DNA of 64,000 nt from NCBI GenBank assembly GCA_021323655.1, contig JAJPKO010000041.1, positions 1 through 64,000 on the forward strand. Direction: 5' to 3'. Numbering within the stretch: position 1 is the stretch's first letter; every line of letters starts with the position of its first letter. Source of the stretch: Acidobacteriaceae bacterium (lineage in GTDB: Bacteria; Acidobacteriota; Terriglobia; Terriglobales; Acidobacteriaceae). Below are positions 14,441 through 22,083 of the stretch, in pieces. A program made the position numbers and the translations under genes. The notes under the pieces are model-generated. The model had not been told where the DNA came from and ran no database searches. It saw nothing but the letters and a program-made list of their open reading frames with translations.

Positions 14441-16132
14441 GTGCAAGACCAGAATTCTTCTGCCCATCCTACCGGGACAACAAAAAAGCATAGCCGTTCA
14501 CGGCGCATCTTGCTATGGTGCCTGGGAATTTTTTTGGTCCTGGTGATCGCTGTGGGTGTGGTGATTGAAGTTCTGCTGCACCGCTCCGGGCCGATTCTGC
14601 GGCAGCGTATGATAGATACGCTGAGCGCGCGGTTTGACAGCCGTGTGCAACTGGCCCACTTCCATGTGTATTTTCTGGATGGCTTCCAGGTGCGTGGCGA
14701 TGGGTTGAAGCTGTGGCCCAATGAGATTCCTTCAGACCAGCCACTGTTTGCGATTGATGAGTTTGCGTTCCGCACGGACTGGCATGGGCTGCTGCATTCG
14801 CCGATGACGATTGGGCTGGTACGGCTGAATGGGCTAGCGATTCATCTGCCGCCCAAGCAGGAGCGGAAGAACCTGCCGAAGCTTTCTGGTGGAAGCGGCG
14901 GCGGAGTGAAGATTTTTGTGAACAGGATTCTGGTGGACAACGCAAAGCTGGTGCTGGGCACGAACAAGCCGGGGAAGATTCCGCTGGACTTCGATATTCA
15001 TAACCTTGAGTTGCAGTCAGTGGGTGCGGGGCAGCCGATGCACTTCCACGCGATTCTGACGAACCCGAAGCCAATTGGGAACATTGATTCGAGTGGGCAC
15101 TTCGGGCCGTTTGACACGCATGATCCGGGTGATACTCCGGTGGATGGGATTTACAGTTTTACGCATGCGGACCTGAATTCGATTAAAGGCATTGGCGGCA
15201 TGCTTTCCTCCCACGGGAAGTATGCGGGCACGCTGGACAACATTGTGGTGGACGGAGAAACCGATACGCCGGACTTTGATGTAGACAGCGGGAACCATCC
15301 GATGCCGCTGCATACGAAGTTTCACGCGATTGTGGACGGCACGAATGGCGACACGTATCTGCAGCCAGTAGATGCGATGCTGGCGCGTACGCACATTGTG
15401 GCGAAGGGTGATGTGGTGCGTGCTCCGCAAGGCGGACACAATATTACCCTGGATGTGGTGGTGGGGCCAGCGCGGATGGAAGATGTGTTGCAGCTTGCGG
15501 TAAAGACGCTGCCTCCGCTGATGATGGGCGACCTGAAGATGAAGACGAAGTTCTTTTTGCCTGCGGGGCCTGATTCTGTGTCACAGAAGCTGCAATTGAA
15601 GGGCGCGTTCTCGGTATCGAATGTGACGTTTGCCAATGATAAGGTGCAGGCGAAGGTGGATGAGCTGAGTCTGCGCAGCCAGGGCCATGCCAGGCAGGCG
15701 AAGGAGATTGATAAAGAAAACCCGGAATCTATTGAGTCGCAGATGAGCGGGCGGTTTGAACTGGCGAATGGCAAGGCGAGCTTTTCTGCGCTGAAGTTTA
15801 ATGTGCCGGGTGCAGACATCAGCCTGCAGGGGCTGTACAACCTAGATGGCAAGGAATATGACTTTCATGGAATGGCGCGTCTGCATGCAAAGGTTTCGCG
15901 GATGACGACGGGGTGGAAATCTGTGCTGTTGAAACCGGTGGATCCGTTTTTCTCAAAAGATGGAGCGGGGACGCAGGTGCCGATTAAGATTACGGGGACG
16001 CGCAATGCGCCGAAGTTCAGTCTGGATTTTGGTCACAAGGACAGCGATACTTCGAGAGCGCCGGACCTGACGGACAAGTCGAAGGACTATGGGATTGTGG
16101 GGAGCGTTCCGAAGAAGACCAGCCCGAAGTGA
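14441..16132 (+). CDS. AsmA-like membrane-anchored protein
   Basis: A 563-residue protein with a basic N terminus, one membrane anchor (about residues 23-45, LLWCLGIFLVLVIAVGVVIEVLL) and a large extracytoplasmic part rich in beta strands. The start is GTG with GAAAGG eight bases upstream. The segment after the anchor (SGPILRQRMIDTLSARFDSRVQLAHF...) resembles the AsmA N-terminal domain, and the region near residues 385-470 (LKMKTKFFLPAGPDS..., VPGADISLQGLYNL) has AsmA C-terminal features. AsmA-type proteins take part in lipid transport or outer-membrane homeostasis, and the exact role here is unknown. The gene is transcribed divergently from trehalase. Confidence 0.7.
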   Translation: MQDQNSSAHPTGTTKKHSRSRRILLWCLGIFLVLVIAVGVVIEVLLHRSGPILRQRMIDTLSARFDSRVQLAHFHVYFLDGFQVRGDGLKLWPNEIPSDQPLFAIDEFAFRTDWHGLLHSPMTIGLVRLNGLAIHLPPKQERKNLPKLSGGSGGGVKIFVNRILVDNAKLVLGTNKPGKIPLDFDIHNLELQSVGAGQPMHFHAILTNPKPIGNIDSSGHFGPFDTHDPGDTPVDGIYSFTHADLNSIKGIGGMLSSHGKYAGTLDNIVVDGETDTPDFDVDSGNHPMPLHTKFHAIVDGTNGDTYLQPVDAMLARTHIVAKGDVVRAPQGGHNITLDVVVGPARMEDVLQLAVKTLPPLMMGDLKMKTKFFLPAGPDSVSQKLQLKGAFSVSNVTFANDKVQAKVDELSLRSQGHARQAKEIDKENPESIESQMSGRFELANGKASFSALKFNVPGADISLQGLYNLDGKEYDFHGMARLHAKVSRMTTGWKSVLLKPVDPFFSKDGAGTQVPIKITGTRNAPKFSLDFGHKDSDTSRAPDLTDKSKDYGIVGSVPKKTSPK

Positions 16133-16197
16133 GTTTTTTTCGCGCGCAGGAAATAGAATGATGTTTTCTGGCGTACATCATTTCCCGGGAGAGCTAC

Positions 16198-17931
16198 ATG
16201 AACAGCATACGAAAAAAAATTTCCAGCCTGCTGATCGGGCTGGCGATGAGCGGGTGTGTTTGGGCACAGAGCGCGCAGCAGAGCAAGAGCCCGTGGTGGA
16301 AGGGCGCGGTGTTTTATGAGATTTATCCGCGCAGCTTTCAGGATTCAAACAATGATGGTGTGGGTGACCTGAATGGCATTACGCAGCGGCTGGATTATCT
16401 GAAATTGCTGGGAGTGGATGCGATCTGGCTGACGCCGATTTATCCGTCGCCGCAGGTGGATTTTGGATATGACATTTCCAATTATGAAGACATTGATCCG
16501 CAGTACGGGACGCTGAAGGACTTTGACCGTCTGGTGACGGAGGCGAAGAAGCACAATATTCGGATCATTATGGATCTGGTGCTGAACCATACGTCGGACA
16601 AGCATCCGTGGTTTTTGGAGTCGCGCAGCTCGAAGACAAACCCGAAGCACAACTGGTATGTGTGGCGCGATGGCAAGGGGCCAGGACAACCTCCGAACAA
16701 CTGGGAGTCATACTTTGGGCATTCGGCATGGCAGTACGACCAGAAGACGAGGCAGTACTACTACCATAAGTTTTATATTCAACAGCCTGATTTGAACTGG
16801 AACAATCCGGAAGTGCGCAAGGCGATGTATGATGTGGAGCGCTTCTGGATCAATCGCGGAGTGGCTGGGTTCCGGTTGGATGCGATTACGACACTGTTTG
16901 AAGATCCGCAGATGCGCGATGAAGGCGTGGTGAAGGACGAGAACGGCAAGCCGATGACGAATGCCTATGGCGATCCTCAACTGGATGACACGCGGACGAA
17001 TGATCTGCCGCAGGTGCATGATGTTCTGCGCGAGCTGCGTGAAGTGGCCGACAGCTACAAGGGCCGCGACGTTGTGCTGATCGGGGAGACGTATCTGCGC
17101 AGCGTGGATGATCTGAAGAAGATGTATGGCGCGCATGATGATGAGCTGCAGCTTCCGATGGACATGCAGATTGGGTTCATCAACAAGTTTGATGTGGCGC
17201 AGTTCCGGCAGCGCATTGATGAGGCGCAGAACAACATCAACGGCAATGAGCCGCTGATTGTGTTTGATAACCATGACAATCCGCGCTGGGACCGCTATGG
17301 GGGCGGCAAGTTCCACGATGATATCGGGCGAGTGATTGCGACAGTGCTGTTTGCGACGCGGGGCAGCGCGATGTTCTATTACGGCGATGAGATCGGGATG
17401 GTGACGACTCCGCCGAAACGCAAGGAAGATGTGAAGGACCCCATCGGTATTACGGGATGGCCGAAGGAAAAGGGGCGCGACGGCGAGCGCACTCCGATGC
17501 AGTGGGACGATGGTCCGAATGCTGGATTTACCGGGCCAAATGCGAAGCCGTGGCTGCCGATTCCGCCGAGTTACAAGACAGTGAATGTGGCGGCGGAGAT
17601 GAAGAACCCGGATTCGATTTTGAACTGGTACAAGCAGATGATTGAGCTGCGGCGCACGGTCCCTTCGCTGCGTTATGGGAACAACATCATGCTGAATACG
17701 AGCGACAACCATGTGCTCTCGTGGATGCGCACGGCTCCGGGGCAGGCGCCTGTAATCGTAGCGTGCAACTTTACGGCGGAGCCGCAGAGGATCAGCTTTG
17801 ATCTGAGCAAACAGGGCATTGTTGCGAAGCAGGGGAAGACGCTGATGAAGACGCCGGGGATGAGTGATCCAGCTTCGCTGAGTGATGTGCAACTGCCGCC
17901 GTTCGGCGTTTATATGGGAGAGGTGGAGTAA
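16198..17931 (+). CDS. Exported GH13 alpha-glucosidase / oligo-1,6-glucosidase
   Basis: A 577-residue alpha-amylase-superfamily enzyme. The N-terminal signal peptide ends near WAQ. A cysteine at residue 20 (AMSGC) gives a poor lipobox, so lipid anchoring is possible but uncertain. The catalytic (beta/alpha)8 barrel has the GH13 regions: DLVLNHTSD (123-134), GFRLDAI with nucleophile Asp228, IGETYL with acid/base Glu297, and FDNHDNPR with His359-Asp360. The early motif YEIYPRSFQDSNNDGVGDLNG is typical of oligo-1,6-glucosidase, alpha-glucosidase and trehalose-6-phosphate hydrolase. Export argues for extracellular or periplasmic oligosaccharide cleavage. GGGAG lies upstream of the ATG. It neighbours a secreted trehalase and a sugar kinase, suggesting use of plant or microbial disaccharides. 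Confidence 0.9.
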   Translation: MNSIRKKISSLLIGLAMSGCVWAQSAQQSKSPWWKGAVFYEIYPRSFQDSNNDGVGDLNGITQRLDYLKLLGVDAIWLTPIYPSPQVDFGYDISNYEDIDPQYGTLKDFDRLVTEAKKHNIRIIMDLVLNHTSDKHPWFLESRSSKTNPKHNWYVWRDGKGPGQPPNNWESYFGHSAWQYDQKTRQYYYHKFYIQQPDLNWNNPEVRKAMYDVERFWINRGVAGFRLDAITTLFEDPQMRDEGVVKDENGKPMTNAYGDPQLDDTRTNDLPQVHDVLRELREVADSYKGRDVVLIGETYLRSVDDLKKMYGAHDDELQLPMDMQIGFINKFDVAQFRQRIDEAQNNINGNEPLIVFDNHDNPRWDRYGGGKFHDDIGRVIATVLFATRGSAMFYYGDEIGMVTTPPKRKEDVKDPIGITGWPKEKGRDGERTPMQWDDGPNAGFTGPNAKPWLPIPPSYKTVNVAAEMKNPDSILNWYKQMIELRRTVPSLRYGNNIMLNTSDNHVLSWMRTAPGQAPVIVACNFTAEPQRISFDLSKQGIVAKQGKTLMKTPGMSDPASLSDVQLPPFGVYMGEVE

Positions 17932-17995
17932 GAGAAAACGGACTGGCGCGCTGAGTGCACTGTCCAGCTTTAATACATCTCGAATGGTAAGAAAG

Positions 17996-18029
17996 AGGCC
18001 GCCATCGAGAAGGAGGCGGCCTTTTTTAT
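17996..18029 (+). terminator. Intrinsic terminator after the GH13 gene
   Basis: AGGCCGCC (17996-18003) pairs with GGCGGCCT (18015-18022) and is followed by a run of T. Confidence 0.85.
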
Positions 18030-18140
18030 TTGCGTTGATCCGTCAAGAAACATTTTTGAAATTTGACAAGAACTAGACGGCAACTTAACACCAGGTGTGT
18101 GGTTGGCTGCGTACTGTTTGTTGCGTAGGGAGGAAACACC

Positions 18141-18533
18141 ATGCAGCCGATGACAAAAGTTCTGGTCCTCGCAGCGGCCCTGGTCAGTACGAGCGCTGCC
18201 TTTGCATATACCAAGACAACCGTTGAAATTCCCTTCAACTTTGAAAACCATGGGAAGACATATCCGGCGGGCAAGTACGATGTGAAGCTCGATCCGAACC
18301 AGAATGTCATTACGCTGAGCAGCCACACGGACACGAAGACAGCGCTGATGTGGACGGCTTCTCCCGCAGATTTTGGTCCTGATACGCCCCTGTTGTCAGT
18401 GAAGTTTGATGACAACGAAGATGGCTCGCATGAGCTGAAGCGCATTCGTCTGGGGGCCAAGACCACACCAGTACTGGACGCACGTGAACGGCACTCTACT
18501 CAACGCGAGGTGTCAATCACTGGCGGACGGTAG
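18141..18533 (+). CDS. Secreted hypothetical protein, 130 aa
   Basis: The product has a signal peptide (residues 1-22, cleaving after AFA) and then a single small strand-rich domain beginning TTVEIPFNFENHGKTYPAGKY. This type of small exported protein, with an IPF.F...G..LPAGxY-like pattern, is common in Acidobacteriota in my recollection and has no assigned role. A GGAGG-like site (AGGGAGGAAACACC) precedes the ATG, and a strong terminator follows. It is flanked by terminators on both sides, so it is monocistronic. Confidence 0.75.
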   Translation: MQPMTKVLVLAAALVSTSAAFAYTKTTVEIPFNFENHGKTYPAGKYDVKLDPNQNVITLSSHTDTKTALMWTASPADFGPDTPLLSVKFDDNEDGSHELKRIRLGAKTTPVLDARERHSTQREVSITGGR

Positions 18534-18555
18534 TAGCAACCACCCCTTCCAGGAA

Positions 18556-18598
18556 AGGGCCTGTGTCATCATGCTCCGACGCAGGCCCTCTTTTTTTT
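18556..18598. terminator. Terminator between convergent genes
   Basis: AGGGCCTG (18556-18563) and CAGGCCCT (18582-18589) form the stem, followed by eight T. It ends the plus-strand hypothetical gene. The converging aldo/keto reductase gene ends 12 bases beyond it. Confidence 0.85.
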
Positions 18599-18610
18599 GT
18601 CTTTATTTCG

Positions 18611-19597
18611 TTATGCCTCGCGCACGCGGGGCATCAGATACTCTGGCCCAACCGGGTCTGTAATTGATTCCTGCACAATCTGATCTATGGCCTGCATGGC
18701 TGCTTCATCGAGCTTCCATCCCAGGACTTCATTGAGGGCGTGAAGCTGGCCGGGGCGTTTGGCTCCCCAGAGCGCTGCGCTGATGCCGGGGCGGTCGAGC
18801 ACCCAGCGCATGGCGAGGTGCAGTACGTGCTTGCCGTAATTTTTCTGTGCGAATTCATCGAGGCGCGCGACGGCTTTGAGATATTGCGAGAACCGCGGAG
18901 GCTGAAACTTGGGGTCCACGCAGCGGATGTCTCCGGCGGGAAATTCGGTGGATGTGGTGAGGCGTCCGGCGAGCAGGCTGCGGCAGAGCGGGCTGTAGAC
19001 GATGAGGGCGACGGTGTGTTCGCGGCACCAACGGACGATGGTGTTTTCAATTTCGCGCTCAAAGATGTTGTAGGGCGGCTGGTTTGAATGCAGAGGAGCA
19101 ACTTCACTGAAAGTACGCATCTGAGCTGCGGAAAAGTTGCTGACGCCAATGGCGCGAATCCTGCCCTGCTCGTAAAATTCGCGCATTACGGCGGCTGCTT
19201 CTTCAATGGGAACGATGGGGTCGGGCCAGTGGATCTGGTAAAGGTCAATGTAATCAGTGCTGAGGCGGCGCAAGGAGCCTTCGAGTTCCTGGCGGAGCCG
19301 CGTTGGGGTGGAGTTTGTGTAGACGCCATGCTCGTTCCATTCAAGGCCGGCCTTGGTGGCGATGTAGATGCCGTCACGCTGACCACGCTGACGGATGGCT
19401 TTGCCGATGATCTCCTCTGCACGGCCGCGGCCGTAGATGGGAGCGGTGTCTATCAGGTTGATGCCGTATTCGAGCGCGGAGAGACAGGTGGCGATGGCAT
19501 CTTTTTCCGGGACCTCGCCCCATTCACTGCCGCCGATGGCCCAGGTGCCCAGGCCGATGCGCGAAACCTGTGTGTTGTTCAGAGAGAACTGTTCCAT
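18611..19597 (-). CDS. Aldo/keto reductase
   Basis: A 328-residue NADPH-dependent oxidoreductase of the AKR superfamily. The catalytic tetrad is visible: Asp and Tyr in LIDTAPIYGRGRAEE (Asp about 50, Tyr about 55), Lys in ATKAGLEW (about 82) and His in YQIHWPDP (about 123). GVSNFSAAQM and the C-terminal WGAKRPGQL region (cofactor phosphate binding) are also typical. It is closest in style to the general-stress/YhdN-type AKRs, and the substrate is not predictable. It is divergent from an exported TIM-barrel sugar isomerase-like gene 57 bases away. Confidence 0.9.
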   Translation of the reverse strand: MEQFSLNNTQVSRIGLGTWAIGGSEWGEVPEKDAIATCLSALEYGINLIDTAPIYGRGRAEEIIGKAIRQRGQRDGIYIATKAGLEWNEHGVYTNSTPTRLRQELEGSLRRLSTDYIDLYQIHWPDPIVPIEEAAAVMREFYEQGRIRAIGVSNFSAAQMRTFSEVAPLHSNQPPYNIFEREIENTIVRWCREHTVALIVYSPLCRSLLAGRLTTSTEFPAGDIRCVDPKFQPPRFSQYLKAVARLDEFAQKNYGKHVLHLAMRWVLDRPGISAALWGAKRPGQLHALNEVLGWKLDEAAMQAIDQIVQESITDPVGPEYLMPRVREA

Positions 19598-19653
19598 AGC
19601 AAACAGATTACAATGCCGTGGAGCAGAAAAATGCGTTTATCAAAGGAGGATGT

Positions 19654-20538
19654 GTGCAGGAAATTTCTCGGCGGTCATTTTTGAAGACTGGTTCGGCGGC
19701 ACTGGCGATGCTGGGTGTGGGTGGTGCAAAATTGTTTGCGAATCCGCTGGGGTTGCCGGTTGGGCTGCAGCTGTATAGCGTGCGTAATCTGCTGCCTAAG
19801 GATTTTGATGGAACACTGAAGCAGATTGCCAACATTGGATATAAGGAAGTGGAAGCGGCCGGCTTTTTTGACCATAGTGCCGAGGATGTGAAGAAGGCCA
19901 TGGCGAATGCCGGGCTGAAGTGCGTGAGCGCACACTATTCGCTAGGTGCGCTGCTGAAGGACGTGGACGGGACGCTACGATACGCAAAGACGCTTGGGCT
20001 GGAATATGTTGTGTGCTCTTCGCCGGGGAAGGCCAAACCCTCGGCTGGCAACTGGCAGGACCTTTCATTGGATGACTGGCGCTGGAATGCTGAGCAGTTC
20101 AATCAGTTGGGGAAGCGTTTTCAAGCGGAGGGGATCCGCTTTGGGTATCACAATCATACGGGCGAGTTCCGCGACCTGGGTAACGGGCAATATGGATTTC
20201 TGGTGCTGCTAAAAAATACGGATCCGTCACTTGTGACCTTTGAGATGGACTGCGCCTGGGTGGTGGCTGGCGGAAAGAACCCGGTGGATTACCTGCACCA
20301 GTATCCGCAGCGCATTTCCATGCTTCACATTAAAGACCTGAAGGCGCCGGTGGCGGGGAAGCCGCCGATTGAACGCACGTCAACGGTGCTGGGCAAAGGC
20401 ACGATTGATTACAAGCCGATTTTTGAGGCGGCAAAGAAGGCGAACATCAAACATTACTTTGTGGAGCAGGAAGAGTTTGATGGTGATCCGATCGCTGAGC
20501 TGCGGGAGGACTTCAACTACCTGCATGCTTTGAAGTAG
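19654..20538 (+). CDS. Tat-exported sugar phosphate isomerase/epimerase-like protein
   Basis: A xylose-isomerase-like TIM-barrel protein. The open frame starts at a GTG at 19618, but AGGAGG at 19644-19649 points to the GTG at 19654, giving about 294 residues. From there the N terminus is a twin-arginine signal (ISRRSFLKTG followed by a hydrophobic ALAMLGVGG). The barrel motifs are LQLYSVRNLL, GYKEVEAAGFFD, GYHNHTGEFRD, FEMDCAWVVAGGKNPVDYL, ISMLHIKDLK and the final EQEEFDGDP. The metal-binding His, Glu and Asp typical of this superfamily are present. Such exported members are frequent in Acidobacteriota and Bacteroidota and are linked to sugar catabolism. The substrate is unknown. Confidence 0.82.
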   Translation: MQEISRRSFLKTGSAALAMLGVGGAKLFANPLGLPVGLQLYSVRNLLPKDFDGTLKQIANIGYKEVEAAGFFDHSAEDVKKAMANAGLKCVSAHYSLGALLKDVDGTLRYAKTLGLEYVVCSSPGKAKPSAGNWQDLSLDDWRWNAEQFNQLGKRFQAEGIRFGYHNHTGEFRDLGNGQYGFLVLLKNTDPSLVTFEMDCAWVVAGGKNPVDYLHQYPQRISMLHIKDLKAPVAGKPPIERTSTVLGKGTIDYKPIFEAAKKANIKHYFVEQEEFDGDPIAELREDFNYLHALK

Positions 20539-20552
20539 GGAAGGCGGGTATT

Positions 20553-20600
20553 TCCATCCTTTCACGCAAAGGCCGCGCGAAAGGATGGAGCACCCGGGGA
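20553..20600. repeat. REP-like intergenic inverted repeat ending in GCACCC
   Basis: TCCATCCTTTC (about 20554-20564) and GAAAGGATGGA (about 20579-20589) form a long-looped stem followed by GCACCCGGGG. The element at 22052-22080 also ends its stem in a GGGCACCC-like tail, and CCTATTTATGAGATGGC just downstream resembles CCTATTTATGGGATGGC near 55698. They look like copies of a dispersed intergenic family. It also separates two convergent genes. Confidence 0.5.
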
Positions 20601-20631
20601 CTTCGACCAAACCTATTTATGAGATGGCCCC

Positions 20632-21141
20632 TTATTTCTTCTGCGTAAGCTCTGCAAGAACCGCAGCAAATTTGTCGAGTATCTGTTTCCAGCCCTCGAG
20701 TTGTCCGCTCTCGATTGCGTTCTTCATAGGTTCGTTTCCGATGAAGGTGAGTTTTGTCTGGCCGTTTCCGATGTCCTCAAACAGGACTACGTCATGTGCA
20801 TCTTCTATGGCTTCATGTTCTATTCCATAGTGTTCCGCTTCAACCCTGTTTCCATTGGAGTCGGCAAAGTACATGGAGGAAACGATCTTCTCGCAGGGAA
20901 CGATCTCATGGTATTCACCGGCATTCCAGAACTCCTGTCCATCGGGTGATTTCATGCAGCAGAGGAATTTTCCTCCCACGCGAAAATCCATCTGACAAAA
21001 AGGCGCAGTGAAACCTTTCGGGCCCCACCACTGCATGACATATTTCGGGTCTGTCCACGCCTTCCAAACCAATTCGCGTGGAGCGTCAAAAACTCTTGTG
21101 ATTACCATCCGCTCTGTTTCATTCACCGTGTTTTTTGTCAT
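20632..21141 (-). CDS. AHSA1/SRPBCC-family protein
   Basis: A 169-residue START/SRPBCC (AHSA1-like) protein with the typical beginning RVFDAPRELVWKAWTDPKYVMQWWGPKGF and the closing TFIGNEPMKNAIESGQLEGWKQILDKFAAVL helix. The fold binds hydrophobic ligands, and the function is unknown. The start overlaps the ArsR-type regulator gene by 23 bases, a common pairing in which the regulator controls the AHSA1 gene. No membrane or signal segments. Confidence 0.9.
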   Translation of the reverse strand: MTKNTVNETERMVITRVFDAPRELVWKAWTDPKYVMQWWGPKGFTAPFCQMDFRVGGKFLCCMKSPDGQEFWNAGEYHEIVPCEKIVSSMYFADSNGNRVEAEHYGIEHEAIEDAHDVVLFEDIGNGQTKLTFIGNEPMKNAIESGQLEGWKQILDKFAAVLAELTQKK

Positions 21142-21505
21142 TTCTCATCTCCGCCTTTTTCATTTGATTGACCACTACACCCAGCTTGTCGAGACTCTCT
21201 TCCCAGAATTGACGATAGCTGATTGTCCAATCGTTCACAGTCTTTATCGCCTCGGGCCTGAGGGTGCAAATACTCTCTCGACCACGTTTTGTCTTGCTCA
21301 CAATCTTTGCCCGCACGAGGCAGGCAATGTGTTTTGAAATCATCTGTTGCGAGAGCGCAAATGGTTCCGTGAGGCCCCGCACAGAGGAGGAACCACGGGA
21401 GAGCCGTTCGACCATCGCCCGCCGAGTTGGATCAGACAAGGCCGCAAATATCATTCCTAATCTATCCACAACCGTATGGTTGTGGATAGGGTGATGAGTT
21501 GTCAA
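21119..21505 (-). CDS. ArsR-family transcriptional regulator
   Basis: A winged-helix repressor of about 110-128 residues. Recognition: [19 protein letters not shown] followed by [23 protein letters not shown] (recognition helix) and [18 protein letters not shown] (wing). It belongs to the non-metal, AHSA1-associated group, since there is no CxC metal site in the recognition helix. The start is uncertain: the open frame begins at a TTG at 21505, but that segment coincides with a TTGACA box and a perfect 28-base palindrome. A GTG at 21469 or the ATG at 21454 may be the real start. The gene overlaps the AHSA1 gene downstream and is likely autoregulated with it. Confidence 0.88.
   Translation of the reverse strand: MTTHHPIHNHTVVDRLGMIFAALSDPTRRAMVERLSRGSSSVRGLTEPFALSQQMISKHIACLVRAKIVSKTKRGRESICTLRPEAIKTVNDWTISYRQFWEESLDKLGVVVNQMKKAEMRNDKKHGE
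21462..21489. promoter_or_regulatory. Perfect 28-base palindromic operator candidate
   Basis: CTATCCACAACC (21462-21473), GTAT, then GGTTGTGGATAG (21478-21489). On the minus strand a TTGACA lies just upstream (21505-21500), so the palindrome would cover the -10 to start region of the arsR promoter. Each arm also contains a near-consensus DnaA box (CTATCCACA). An ArsR operator is the simpler reading. Confidence 0.65.
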
Positions 21506-21605
21506 GGGGAATTTTGGGTATTCGTTGCAGAAAGGACTAGGTACTCGTCAGAAGATGGTGTTTTACACTGGTGGTAACGCATTTTTTGCAAGGAGATCCG
21601 ATCAG

Positions 21606-22022
21606 GTGTCCCAACGCACCTTCAGCATCATTAAGCCAGACGCGGTCCGCAAGGGCCATTCCGGGGCCATTCTCGCCGAGATTGAAAAGGCGGGATTCCG
21701 GCTCGTTGCCATTAAGAAGCTTTCTATTTCCAAGGCGCAGGCCGAAGGCTTCTATTATGTCCATAAAGAGCGGTCGTTTTTTGGATCGCTGACTGATTTC
21801 ATGTCTTCGGGACCGATTTTTGTGATGGTGCTCGAAAAGGACAATGCGATTGCCGATTTGCGTAAGCTGATGGGCGCGACGAACCCGGCGAATGCCGAGG
21901 AAGGCACGATCTGCAAGAAGTTTGCCGGTTCGATTGAAGAGAACGCGATTCATGGATCGGATGCGGAGGATACAGCCAGGTTCGAGATTGGGTACTTTTT
22001 CGCTGGTTACGAATTGGTGTAA
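21606..22022 (+). CDS. ndk: Nucleoside diphosphate kinase
   Basis: Transfers the gamma-phosphate of ATP to nucleoside diphosphates through a phosphohistidine. The start is GTG at 21606 with AAGGAG ten bases upstream. The open frame extends upstream to 21525, but that would add 27 residues not seen in the family. The product is 138 residues, the usual length, with [12 protein letters not shown] at the N terminus and the active-site ENAIHGSDA with His116. It is monocistronic, convergent with the symporter gene across a hairpin. Confidence 0.96.
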   Translation: MSQRTFSIIKPDAVRKGHSGAILAEIEKAGFRLVAIKKLSISKAQAEGFYYVHKERSFFGSLTDFMSSGPIFVMVLEKDNAIADLRKLMGATNPANAEEGTICKKFAGSIEENAIHGSDAEDTARFEIGYFFAGYELV

Positions 22023-22034
22023 TTGCTGGGGTGT

Positions 22035-22080
22035 TCCACATCTTTTCCATACCCACATCTCAGCGAGATGTGGGGCACCC
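22035..22080. terminator. Hairpin CCCACATCTC/GAGATGTGGG, REP-like, between convergent genes
   Basis: A perfect 10-base stem (22052-22061 and 22065-22074) with a three-base loop and then GCACCC. It is preceded by a degenerate copy of the same word (TCCACATCTTTTCC at 22034-22048). There is no T-run, so it is better described as a dispersed REP-like element that may also stop transcription of ndk and of the symporter. Confidence 0.55.
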
Positions 22081-22083
22081 GCT

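Noticed and set aside
16708..17892. A 394-residue open frame antisense to the GH13 gene
   Set aside because: Shadow frame; the GH13 frame has all catalytic residues.
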